Assembly: GCA_002840565.1 (NCBI GenBank)
Contig: PHBK01000013.1
Span: 46,405-110,404 of the forward strand
DNA from: Deltaproteobacteria bacterium HGW-Deltaproteobacteria-12
GTDB taxonomy: Bacteria > Desulfobacterota > Syntrophia > Syntrophales > Smithellaceae
Reading direction: 5' to 3'
DNA length: 64,000 nucleotides
Shown: one piece after another, positions 9,328 through 17,512 of the stretch
Layout: each line of letters opens with the position of its first letter
Position numbering within the stretch: the stretch's first letter is position 1
Made by a program: the position numbers and the translations under genes
Notes under the pieces: model-generated
Told to the model about the DNA's origin: nothing
Seen by the model: only the letters and a program-made list of their open reading frames with translations
The model's database searches: none

Positions 9328-9415
9328 AGAGCACAAATAAGAGCGTAAGCAGGTTTTTCGTCAGGCGATGAGGCAATAAGATAATTTTAAAAAATCAAGA
9401 AATGAGGGTTGTATT

Positions 9416-11011
9416 ATGACTGGCGTAATTGATTTTTTCGATCGTGGTTGGCGGATTAACCCCCATGGCGTTGCATACCACATGGATGGGAAGGATTTTA
9501 CCTTTACCGAGATAGGAGAGCTTTCGTGCCGCATTGCCAACGCTCTTCTTGCCGCCGGTTTTAAGAAAGAAACCAAGGGAGCGGTGTGGTCGCTTAATCA
9601 TACGAGATCGTGGACCTGCACGCTCTCTCTGTTTCGCGCCGGTCTCGCCTGGATACCCGTGAACCCGCGTAGCCCTCTGGAAGAAAACCATTTCATCCTG
9701 GAGTCATTTGATGCCGAAGTTATATTCTTCACAAAGTATTTCTGCGAATCTGCCTTGTCACTTAAAGACAAACTGCCGAAAGTTAAGCTTTGGATCTGCA
9801 TTGACGGTGCCGTGGAAGGCGCAATATCTCTTGAGGATTTCATCAAAAATCAGCCCTCAACCCCGCCGGAAATTATATACGAACCGGATGATGTTGTCGC
9901 GGTCATGCCGACCGGAGGTACCACCGGCAAGATCAAGGGAGTCATGAATACGAACAGAAGTGTTTCCACCTTTTGTATGAACTTCTTAACGGCCATCTTC
10001 TATCCGAATGATGAATATCCGGTAAACTTGGCGGCAGCGCCGATGACGCACACTGCAGGGGCGCTTTCGCTGCCCTGTTCAGCCCGCGGCGGCAAAGTTG
10101 TGATAATTACCAAACCCGAGCCCAAGGCGGTCTTTGAAGCCATAGCGAAACAGCGCGTAACGGAATTCTTTCTTCCGCCCACAGTCATATACAGGCTCCT
10201 GGATGAGTTGCCGCCGATAAAAATGTTCCTTGGGAAGCTTCTCAAGAAAATCGATTTCTCATCGGTCAAATATCTGTGCTATGGGGCGGCGCCCATGTCG
10301 GTAGAAAAATTGAAAAGGGCGTTAAAAATGTTTGGACCGATCATGGTCGGCGGTTATGGACAGACCGAAGCCCCGGCGGGTATCTCTACTTTCCGGCCCG
10401 AGGAGCACTTCAAGGGGGAAATTGGCAAGGTATTGGCCGATGATTCGCGGCTCGCATCTGTGGGGCGGCCCCAGATGCTCACGAAAGTTGAAATTATGGA
10501 TGAAAATAACAATATTCTCCCGGCAGGACAGACGGGTGAGATCTGTGTACGCGGTGATATATTGATGAAGGGATACTATAAAGATCCTGAAAAAACTGCT
10601 GAGACCATCATTGACGGTTGGCTGCACACCGGCGATATAGGCCGGATGGATGAAGAAGGCTATATCTACATTACCGATCGTAAGAAGGATATGATCATTT
10701 CGGGCGGTTTCAACATCTATCCACAGGAAGTGGAACAGGTTCTCTGGGGTCATCCGGCGATAAGCGACTGTGCGGTGATCGGTGTGCCTGACGAGAAATG
10801 GGGCGAGGCAGTAAAGGCCGTTGTCGAGTTAAAGCCGGGTAAGTCGGTTACCCCCGAGGAGTTGATCGCCCTGTGCAAAGAGAAGTTAGGCAGCGTCAAG
10901 GCACCGAAAACCGTGGACATTACATCCGCGCTGCCACGCAGCACGAACGGTAAGGTGCTGAAAAAGGATCTACGTGCTCAATACTGGAAGGGAATCTCCA
11001 GAAACATCTGA
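9416..11011 (+). CDS. AMP-forming acyl-CoA ligase
   Basis: This 531-residue cytoplasmic enzyme shows the ANL superfamily signatures in order: the phosphate-binding PTGGTTGKIKG, GGYGQTEAP, the hinge region with WLHTGDIG and DRKKDMIISGGFNIYP, and the C-terminal catalytic Lys in STNGKVLKKDL. It activates a carboxylic acid with ATP and CoA through an acyl-adenylate. Length and motifs fit medium- or long-chain, or aromatic, acid ligases. It follows the thiolase gene by 88 bases with GAGGG before the ATG and is probably the entry step of this cluster. Confidence 0.92.
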   Translation: MTGVIDFFDRGWRINPHGVAYHMDGKDFTFTEIGELSCRIANALLAAGFKKETKGAVWSLNHTRSWTCTLSLFRAGLAWIPVNPRSPLEENHFILESFDAEVIFFTKYFCESALSLKDKLPKVKLWICIDGAVEGAISLEDFIKNQPSTPPEIIYEPDDVVAVMPTGGTTGKIKGVMNTNRSVSTFCMNFLTAIFYPNDEYPVNLAAAPMTHTAGALSLPCSARGGKVVIITKPEPKAVFEAIAKQRVTEFFLPPTVIYRLLDELPPIKMFLGKLLKKIDFSSVKYLCYGAAPMSVEKLKRALKMFGPIMVGGYGQTEAPAGISTFRPEEHFKGEIGKVLADDSRLASVGRPQMLTKVEIMDENNNILPAGQTGEICVRGDILMKGYYKDPEKTAETIIDGWLHTGDIGRMDEEGYIYITDRKKDMIISGGFNIYPQEVEQVLWGHPAISDCAVIGVPDEKWGEAVKAVVELKPGKSVTPEELIALCKEKLGSVKAPKTVDITSALPRSTNGKVLKKDLRAQYWKGISRNI

Positions 11012-11047
11012 GTCAATTTTAAATGATGACGGTGAAAGGATCCATTT

Positions 11048-12313
11048 ATGAAATTTCGCTTACTGCTCTGGCTCTTCGGCAAAATGATGCAAAAGGCAAT
11101 GAAAAAGAACAAGACTTTCCGGAAGCTGGCGTCACGCGATGACGCTGTGTACCAGCTGATGACCAATGACGGAACAGTGGTGCGCCACTATGCATTTTCG
11201 GGTGGCAGCTTTTCATCCGCCGCGGTTGTCCACCCGGGGGCAGGCTGCGTCATCCGGTTCCAGGATGCGGCTACTGGTTTTGCCACGCTGACATCAAAGG
11301 ATAAAGATGCCTTTATGCGGGGGATGAAAGCTAACAAGATTACCGTCGAGGGTGAGTTCAGACACCTTATTGGATTCCAGAGGCTCGCCGGAATCCTTAA
11401 GAAACGCAAATCGTCTAATCGGCCAACCGGGGCCATCGGTTTTATCGGCGTTGGTTTTATCGGGGCGCCTATGGCAAGGTCTCTCATGACAGGAGGCTTC
11501 ACAGTGAAGGCTTATGATAGAAGCCCTCAGGCGCTGGAAGTAATTTCCCGTGACGGTGCTATTGCCTGTTCCGGCATATCCGGATTTGTTGACGCGGAGG
11601 CCGTTATCATCATGGTGAATAATATGGTCCAGGTCAACGATGTTGTCGACGAATTGTGCCAGGCTCTGCCCTCCAATGCTTCTCTGCCGGTTATCGTCAT
11701 GAGCACCGTTTCTCCTGATGAGGTGAGACAACTGCGCCGCAAACTCGACGGCATGGGAAGGAAAAGCATCGAACTGCTCGACGCACCGGTCAGCGGAGCT
11801 CCTCTTTTGGCGGAGGCGGGAAAGTTAGCCATTATGGTGGGCGGAGAAAAGAGCATATTCGATAAAGTTAAACCGCTTCTGGAAGCAATGGGTGATCCGG
11901 ACAAAATCTTTTACATGGGACCACTCGGCACCGGTTCAGCTATGAAGCTGGTAAACAATATAATAGCGCTGGCTGCCGGAGTTGTAGCGCTGGAAGCCAT
12001 GGATCTCGGATGCCGGGCAGGCTTGGATCCCGACATTATGGCCGGCGTGATAAATGAAAGTTCCGGTAAAAATTTTCTAACCGACCAGTGGCCCGTCACA
12101 AAGATGCTGATGGAGATGATGCTGAATGACACCAAGTACAATGCCAAGGATGCCCTTTTTACCACCGGCATTAAGGATCTGGAAACCGCCGGGAAATGGG
12201 CCGACAACAATTCCTTGAATCTGAATAGCACCGGGCACACAATCAGCCAAATCAACGAAATGGGCGTTAATGAACTTGTTTCGATAATGAAACATCTGCT
12301 GAAAAAAGCATGA
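11048..12313 (+). CDS. SCP2-like domain fused to a 3-hydroxyisobutyrate dehydrogenase-family enzyme
   Basis: The 421-residue product has two parts. Residues 1 to about 120 resemble the small SCP2-type sterol/lipid carrier: a basic amphipathic start (FRLLLWLFGKMMQKAMKK), a central beta-rich part with FRDAATG-like FQDAATGFATL, and an end EGEFRHLIGFQRLAGILK. From about 128 a beta-hydroxyacid dehydrogenase follows: GFIGVGFIGAPMA cofactor loop, DAPVSGAP substrate loop, and GSAMKLVNN with the catalytic Lys. The enzyme part should oxidise a 3-hydroxy acid or reduce a semialdehyde with NAD(P). The fusion suggests that the substrate is delivered bound to a lipid carrier (inference). AAAGGA precedes the ATG; the gene is 36 bases after the ligase gene. 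Confidence 0.83.
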   Translation: MKFRLLLWLFGKMMQKAMKKNKTFRKLASRDDAVYQLMTNDGTVVRHYAFSGGSFSSAAVVHPGAGCVIRFQDAATGFATLTSKDKDAFMRGMKANKITVEGEFRHLIGFQRLAGILKKRKSSNRPTGAIGFIGVGFIGAPMARSLMTGGFTVKAYDRSPQALEVISRDGAIACSGISGFVDAEAVIIMVNNMVQVNDVVDELCQALPSNASLPVIVMSTVSPDEVRQLRRKLDGMGRKSIELLDAPVSGAPLLAEAGKLAIMVGGEKSIFDKVKPLLEAMGDPDKIFYMGPLGTGSAMKLVNNIIALAAGVVALEAMDLGCRAGLDPDIMAGVINESSGKNFLTDQWPVTKMLMEMMLNDTKYNAKDALFTTGIKDLETAGKWADNNSLNLNSTGHTISQINEMGVNELVSIMKHLLKKA

Positions 12314-12396
12314 GACGCGGGCATTGTATTCCAGTGCCCAAGAGTTGGTTCCATGACGATCGGGACAAATGAGCAATTCCTTGATTTCAGGTCATC

Positions 12397-13404
12397 ATGA
12401 AAACACATGCAGGCATTCAGTGCCAGGAAATATATTCCCGCATATACAGGATTATTCTTCCCCTGCCTGGTGAAAAACCGGGGCCGGTAAATGCCTTTCT
12501 CTTTACCGGCAGGATAGTCACCCTTGTTGACACCGGCACCCTCAAGGCGATTCCGGTCCTGGACCGCGCCCTCAAAGAACTGGGTATGGCCTTCTCCGAT
12601 ATTAACCAGATAATTATCACCCACGGCCACATCGATCACTATGGTGCTGCGCGCGCTATCGTCAAGCGTTCCTGCGGGACCGCAACAGTGATGGCGAATG
12701 AGGAAGATCTGCCCCTCATCGAACATGGTCTGGAAGTTCCACGCCGGCAATTAATAAAGTTCTACAGATTAATGGGTGTTCCCTGGAGGTTCCAGGTCTC
12801 ACTGATTTTCCTGCAGGCCATTTTCAAGTCGCTGGCGGAAAATTGTCCTGTTAACAGGTTCCTCAGCGATGGCGAAAAAATAACCATCGGGGACTACGAG
12901 GCCACGATTATAGCTACACCGGGACACACACGCGGCTCCATTAGCCTTTATCTTGAAAAAGAGGGAATCCTTTTCCCCGGCGATCATATCCTCGGACACA
13001 TTACACCCAATGCTTTAGTGATGCTGGAAACCGATTTTGTCCTCCCCCGGCGGATTAGCCAGATTGAATATTATTATTCTCTCGACAAGGTAGAAAAAAT
13101 ATCACCAAGAACGGTATACCCGGCTCACGGAGAGCCCATAGATGACGTCGGAAAGACGATAGCCTTATTTCGGGAGCAGTTTTTACAACGCCAGAACAGC
13201 ATATTATCCATCCTGCACGCTGGTGAATACACTGTTTACCAGATTGGCAGAATGCTTTTCCCCGAGATCAGGGGGAAAAGACTTCCGCTGGAGATATTTC
13301 TGGCCGTTTCTGAAGTTTACACCCATCTGCAGGTGCTGGAGAAAGAAGGCGCTCTGGTGTCTTCTTTTAATAATGGCGCCATTTATTACATGCTTTCTTC
13401 GTGA
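12397..13404 (+). CDS. Metallo-beta-lactamase fold hydrolase
   Basis: This 335-residue protein has the dinuclear metal motif ITHGHIDHYGAA and the later ligands TPGHTRGS, GDHILG and a C-terminal PAHGEP. This is the general hydrolase type (glyoxalase II-like), often acting on thioesters, lactones or phosphoesters. A C-terminal winged-helix-like part follows the MBL domain. The ribosome binding site is weak (CAGG), so the start is less sure. It lies 83 bases after the dehydrogenase fusion and probably ends the operon. A thioesterase role would fit the neighbours but is inference. Confidence 0.85.
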   Translation: MKTHAGIQCQEIYSRIYRIILPLPGEKPGPVNAFLFTGRIVTLVDTGTLKAIPVLDRALKELGMAFSDINQIIITHGHIDHYGAARAIVKRSCGTATVMANEEDLPLIEHGLEVPRRQLIKFYRLMGVPWRFQVSLIFLQAIFKSLAENCPVNRFLSDGEKITIGDYEATIIATPGHTRGSISLYLEKEGILFPGDHILGHITPNALVMLETDFVLPRRISQIEYYYSLDKVEKISPRTVYPAHGEPIDDVGKTIALFREQFLQRQNSILSILHAGEYTVYQIGRMLFPEIRGKRLPLEIFLAVSEVYTHLQVLEKEGALVSSFNNGAIYYMLSS

Positions 13405-13520
13405 CTGATTATCCATCGGCCTAATTTCAAAGGCATTCGGTCGATTCCAACCCAATCCTCTCGGGCCTTATTGGAGAGGGACGACCTTCTTGCTTACCCA
13501 TAGCCAGTTAATTGTTAGCT

Positions 13521-14153
13521 CTATTCAGTAAAGCGTCCTTCGCGCAGTCCTTCGAGCAATTCATCCATCTGTGAGCTGAACCGACTCACTTGATCCTTTA
13601 ACACAGGAAATTCCGCAAGGCTGGTATCCCGTGCTTTAAGGATGTAATCGTATTGATCGGCTGTAAAATCATTTTGATCTTGATACGGCCCATTATATTC
13701 ACTTCCCGCCGGTTCCTCCAGTCTTTGAAATTCAACACTAAACAGAGGGTCATGGAGGGTCAGTGTTATGGGTTCCGGACCAACATTTAAGAAATTCATG
13801 TTCAACCGGCCTCTCCACCCCGGATCAAGCTGCAATCCTCCAAAGGCGTTTAAGCCGCGCCTGGCAAATGAAGAACGAATTCCGAACCTGCCGCAGATAT
13901 CCAAAGGAAGTTGTATTTTTTCCAGTGATAATACACCAACCATTTGACCAAAGTTAATCAGGAAAGAAGGTTTACTTTTAGTTAATTCTATAACTGTGCC
14001 GCATTTCTCAGAGGGAAGGGCGCTGGCGAGAATTTTCGGGCCGAGACGAAGATCATAGGAAGCAGGCTGAATCATTTGATGGTCAAAAGGGTCTATTTTC
14101 AGTTTCCCATCTCGCACCATTTCCGCAATTTTTTTACCCGATAATGTGCTCAT
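13521..14153 (-). CDS. dCTP deaminase/dUTPase-fold protein lacking the usual catalytic Glu
   Basis: This 210-residue protein has the Dcd signatures IQPASYDLRLGP, GRFGIRSSFARRGL and LDPGWRGRL. In dCTP deaminases the strand after the last motif carries the catalytic Glu (as in LEFYN or LELSN); here the aligned segment is MNFLN, with Asn in its place. It is therefore either a variant acting on another nucleotide, a binding protein, or inactive. The ATG at 14153 with AAAGGA upstream is preferred to the in-frame start at 14189. The C-terminal 50 residues are helical and add to the usual Dcd length. Confidence 0.72.
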   Translation of the reverse strand: MSTLSGKKIAEMVRDGKLKIDPFDHQMIQPASYDLRLGPKILASALPSEKCGTVIELTKSKPSFLINFGQMVGVLSLEKIQLPLDICGRFGIRSSFARRGLNAFGGLQLDPGWRGRLNMNFLNVGPEPITLTLHDPLFSVEFQRLEEPAGSEYNGPYQDQNDFTADQYDYILKARDTSLAEFPVLKDQVSRFSSQMDELLEGLREGRFTE

Positions 14154-14248
14154 AGTTTCCTTTCTGATTGTAAAGGAATCACTTGGCAAATTTAATTTAA
14201 TTATAACACAGAGAAAGAATAATTTCCCAAGGTTTCTGATATCCGGGG

Positions 14249-14899
14249 TTAATATCCAATCTCCAGGGGAGTCAGAATTATCGAAAATTCCGTGAGCATT
14301 GGTTTGTAATCAAGTATAGTTGTGACCCGGCAAATTGAATTCGGCAGCTTACAATCCATGCAGTATCCTTTTTGGGCACAGGGAGTATCCAGGTTGAGCC
14401 TCTTGCAATTTTTAGCTGAAGCGATATTCTTTGCCCTCCAGAGAGCTTCATCCAGATTACTAACAATTTTATTGTATCCGACGACAGCTATTACGTGCCT
14501 GGGACCGAATATCATTGAGGCTACTCTGTTGCCCGCACCGTCGATATTCACAATCTCGCCATCGACAGTTATAGCATTGACACTGGTCAGAAAATAATCT
14601 GCGGTAAGCTGCTTTCGCCGGGCATCAAGCTTTTCCTGCGGGCTTGTGCTGCCGTCCCAGTGGTCAAACACAATATTGCCTCTGGAATTCAGCATGAAAT
14701 CAATGCCGGTTTCCCGGAGTGTCACCGAACCTCCCAGCCCGACAGTCGCATTATCCGGTATAGTATTCAGGATGAACTCTTTAATAGCATCCACAGTATT
14801 TAATATTACCGGATTAAATCCCCTTTTTTTTAACTTCACGCTTAATTCTTCCAGAATTGTTTCTTTATGCCAGACAGACACGGAATCAAATTCATTCAT
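14249..14899 (-). CDS. LUD domain protein (LutC/DUF162-like)
   Basis: The 216-residue protein matches the LUD family named after lactate utilisation proteins: TVGLGGSVTLRETG, DYFLTSVNAITVDGEIVNIDGAGNRVASMIFGP, and a C-terminal cysteine group (CAQKGYCMDC and ICR) of the kind seen in stand-alone anaerobic LUD proteins, possibly a metal or Fe-S site. The frame extends to a GTG at 14920, but AAGGAG at 14911-14916 is spaced for the ATG at 14899. No lutA or lutB partner is adjacent, so a link to lactate oxidation is not supported by context. Confidence 0.82.
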   Translation of the reverse strand: MNEFDSVSVWHKETILEELSVKLKKRGFNPVILNTVDAIKEFILNTIPDNATVGLGGSVTLRETGIDFMLNSRGNIVFDHWDGSTSPQEKLDARRKQLTADYFLTSVNAITVDGEIVNIDGAGNRVASMIFGPRHVIAVVGYNKIVSNLDEALWRAKNIASAKNCKRLNLDTPCAQKGYCMDCKLPNSICRVTTILDYKPMLTEFSIILTPLEIGY

Positions 14900-14984
14900 G
14901 AACCATATTCTCCTTTTCACGGCATTAAAACTTCATTGTTCCCTCTTTTAAATTACCATTCAGCTCATCAGTCCCGCATATTTT

Positions 14985-15626
14985 TTATTCTCCCGTGAAA
15001 AATAGTTTATCAATTTCCCGATGAAATAATTCGGCATTGTCATAAAGAATAGCATTCCATCCTTTTTGCCTTGCCCTTTGGACATTTCCCGGATCATCAT
15101 CAATAAACAAAATTTGGTCCGGCGGTGTTTTTAATAATTCGGCAATGTCGTCAAACAAAATACTGTCCCTTTTCCCCTTGCCCATGTGGTAACTGTTAAA
15201 AACATGATCAAAATACCGGAAGAAATCGAATCGGTTATTCAGTTTATCGAGCCAGTCTGTCTGATCACTCAGTATGCCGACAGCCACCTTTTCTGACTTT
15301 AACTTTCCGACGAGATCGATCATCCGTTCGTCAAGAACAAAACGAGACATAAGTTCATAAGTTAAAGAAGCATTCTCACCATTGATCCCGGTTTTTCTTC
15401 TCAGCGCGCTCCAGAAGTCGCTTTCCGAACCTTTTCCCAGTATGTAACCGGTTTCATAAATCGTGTCGGCGGCCGTTTGAATCAAATTGTCGCCATTCAG
15501 GCCGTTGGCTGCGGCGATAACCCGAAGGCCTTTTTTCCAACCTTCTTCTGACAGCACACCGCCGAAATCAAATAACACAAGACGAATATTCGTTTTTTTA
15601 TCGAATGTCTTTTCCTCCAGGTTCAT
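14985..15626 (-). CDS. HAD superfamily hydrolase
   Basis: This 213-residue protein shows the HAD motifs: DFGGVL (motif I, nucleophilic Asp), GILSDQ (motif II), a Lys in GKGKRD (motif III) and FIDDDPGNV (motif IV). It is of the epoxide hydrolase/haloacid dehalogenase-like subgroup in which motif I is DFGGV. Most are small-molecule phosphatases. GAGGAGG just before the ATG supports the start. It lies 85 bases upstream of the LUD gene on the same strand. Confidence 0.87.
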   Translation of the reverse strand: MNLEEKTFDKKTNIRLVLFDFGGVLSEEGWKKGLRVIAAANGLNGDNLIQTAADTIYETGYILGKGSESDFWSALRRKTGINGENASLTYELMSRFVLDERMIDLVGKLKSEKVAVGILSDQTDWLDKLNNRFDFFRYFDHVFNSYHMGKGKRDSILFDDIAELLKTPPDQILFIDDDPGNVQRARQKGWNAILYDNAELFHREIDKLFFTGE

Positions 15627-15794
15627 TAGTCCTCCTCTGTAAATTTCAGCGCCTTTGCCGGACCTGCTGAATCCAATATCTTTATATCACGATTAATGAT
15701 CCATGTCGAAGCCGGAAAGGCAGAAATGTTTCTTGCATTATACTAATTCCCTTTCCAATAGTAATCTATGATGCAAACAGCGACAAATTTCCCT

Positions 15795-15823
15795 TTGACA
15801 TTAAACATGGGTAAGAGTATTTT
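15795..15823 (+). promoter_or_regulatory. Candidate sigma-70 promoter
   Basis: TTGACA (15795-15800), 17 bases, TATTTT (15818-15823), about 50 bases before the ATG at 15875 of the Tat-exported molybdopterin protein. Confidence 0.45.
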
Positions 15824-15874
15824 TTAAATGAGAAGGCTTCATTGTTCTCTCTTCATTCGCCCAAGGGAGGAGAA

Positions 15875-16570
15875 ATGCAAAAAAAAGGGAAGATCTCCAG
15901 ACGCACCTTTTTAGCCGGAGCAGGCGGTATCATGGTGGGTATAGGATTGCCCGGAGTTTTTGTAAAACTGACGGATGCGGAACAACTGGCTCTGGCAGCC
16001 GAAACCAGGCGGGATGGCAGGCCCCGTCTTCCTCCCGGACAATTTGCAGTGAAAAAAATCCAGGATATGGGCGGCTCCCCTGGAACTGCCACTGCCGGGA
16101 ACTGGAGCCTCCGCATTTATGGCGAGGTGGAAAGACCAATTGTTCTTTCCTACCGGGATTTGCTCAACCTGGAACAGGCGCAAATCACCTGCGACGTACA
16201 TTGTGTCACCGGCTGGACTCTCCTGGATTCAAAATGGAGCGGGGTGCGTTTGACAACAATTATGGAAATGGTTAAACCTCGTAAAACAGCAAGTTTTGCC
16301 ATTTTTGAAGCTGCCGCCGGTTATACGAGCAACATTCCACTGACCAGGATCAGCAAGGAAAGTGTATTCCTTGCACATGGTCTCTTCGGCGAGAAGCTGC
16401 CCAAGGCTCATGGTGCTCCCGTGCGCATATTGATCCCCGATCTGTATTTCTATAAAAGCGCCAAGTGGCTGGAGGGTGTCAAATTCACCGATCGCGATGA
16501 ACCCGGATTCTGGGAAACGCGGGGTTACAGTAACTCCGCCGATCCGTGGAAAGAGGAGCGCAACCACTAA
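15875..16570 (+). CDS. Tat-exported sulfite oxidase-family molybdopterin protein (YedY/MsrP-like)
   Basis: The 231-residue product begins with a twin-arginine signal (ISRRTFLAGAGG) and a hydrophobic stretch, so it should be folded with its cofactor and exported to the periplasm. The core resembles the oxidoreductase molybdopterin-binding fold, with the Mo-ligand Cys in VHCVTGW. MsrP repairs methionine sulfoxide; here only the fold is supported and the substrate is open. It is shorter than typical MsrP and no membrane heme partner follows. GGGAGGAG at 15865-15872 selects the ATG at 15875 over an in-frame ATG at 15842. Confidence 0.85.
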   Translation: MQKKGKISRRTFLAGAGGIMVGIGLPGVFVKLTDAEQLALAAETRRDGRPRLPPGQFAVKKIQDMGGSPGTATAGNWSLRIYGEVERPIVLSYRDLLNLEQAQITCDVHCVTGWTLLDSKWSGVRLTTIMEMVKPRKTASFAIFEAAAGYTSNIPLTRISKESVFLAHGLFGEKLPKAHGAPVRILIPDLYFYKSAKWLEGVKFTDRDEPGFWETRGYSNSADPWKEERNH

Positions 16571-16787
16571 AACCGATTATTCGATGCGAAGATATTTATG
16601 CTGACACCAGCAGAATTGAGCATACTGGCAGAGGTAAAAGCAGCACGACAATCAAAAAGCATAGAGATACGAAAAGGGGAGCAATAAGGCTGTTCCGGAG
16701 ATTCCTGGTGAATCAGCTAAAAGGTATAAGTGTTTAAAGGTTAATTCTAGCGGAAGGCTGGTGTTTAACTAAAGAAAGGAGCAGAAA

Positions 16788-17255
16788 ATGAAAAGAGCAT
16801 TTATGGTAATTAGTGTCACTCTACTGACGGGAATAATTGTCGGCTGGAGTGCCTTGGCAATGGCTGCAGATTTGGGATTAGTGCAACAACTCACCAAGAA
16901 TCTGGGAGTAACTAAAAAACAGGCAACAGGTGGGGCCGGTTCAATATTTAATGTTGCCAAACAAAATCTGAGCGCAGACGATTTTACCAAAGTGGCTAAA
17001 GCTGTTCCCGGTATCGACAAGATGATGGCGGCAGCACCAAAAGCGGAAGGATCTACGAAAATGCTTGGGGACGCATCGTCCTTAATCGGCGGTAAAGCTT
17101 CATCAGTATCCGGAGCTGCGAATCTGGCTGGAAGTTTTTCGAAACTGGGAATGAAGGAAGGGATGGTCAATGCATTCATGCCAATCGTTCTCAACTATGT
17201 CAAGGAAAAGGGAGGAGAACCGGTGATGAAAATTCTGCAAAGCGCTTTGCAGTAA
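16788..17255 (+). CDS. DUF2780 family exported protein
   Basis: This 155-residue protein starts with a signal peptide (about 1-26, ending ALAMAAD). The mature part (DLGLVQQLTKNLGVTKKQATGG..., KQNLSADDF, VPGIDKMM) matches the DUF2780 pattern (VcgC/VcgE type), which is small, Gly/Ala-rich and of unknown function. AAAGGAG is well placed before the ATG. It stands alone, preceded by a 217-base gap in which no gene was seen. Confidence 0.85.
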   Translation: MKRAFMVISVTLLTGIIVGWSALAMAADLGLVQQLTKNLGVTKKQATGGAGSIFNVAKQNLSADDFTKVAKAVPGIDKMMAAAPKAEGSTKMLGDASSLIGGKASSVSGAANLAGSFSKLGMKEGMVNAFMPIVLNYVKEKGGEPVMKILQSALQ

Positions 17256-17301
17256 AGTATGTTTGCCGATTATGTCAGATCCTATCCATAGATGAACGCC
17301 A

Positions 17302-17351
17302 ATTCATCTCATGTTGGTTTGAAGCTCGCTCCGGTGAGCTGTTGTCAACCG
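17302..17351 (+). repeat. Short dispersed repeat, copy A
   Basis: About 50 bases here match 28160-28208 with roughly 42 identical positions, including an unbroken GGTTTGAAGCTCGCT. Both copies are intergenic and end in GTCAACCG. Here the element runs into an inverted repeat (TTGTCAACCGG at 17342-17352, CCGGTTGACAA at 17388-17398). The nature is unknown. Confidence 0.6.
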
Positions 17352-17512
17352 GCAGCGAAAATTAACCCGCGTTGGAAAATTGCGACTCCGGTTGACAATC
17401 TATAAATTCCCAGCCAATAGTTCCGCGATAGGTGAATATCTTTTTTTGATGCCTGACGAATTGATTTGCCATTTTCGTGTACTGATAACCACATCTTACG
17501 AAGAGTTCCCAC

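Noticed and set aside
11911-12750. Leftward 279-codon frame
   Set aside because: It is antisense to the dehydrogenase fusion and the MBL gene and shows no recognisable domain.
17388-17420. TTGACA as a rightward promoter
   Set aside because: No -10 box at 16-18 bases, and the sequence is one arm of an inverted repeat; the next gene is on the other strand.
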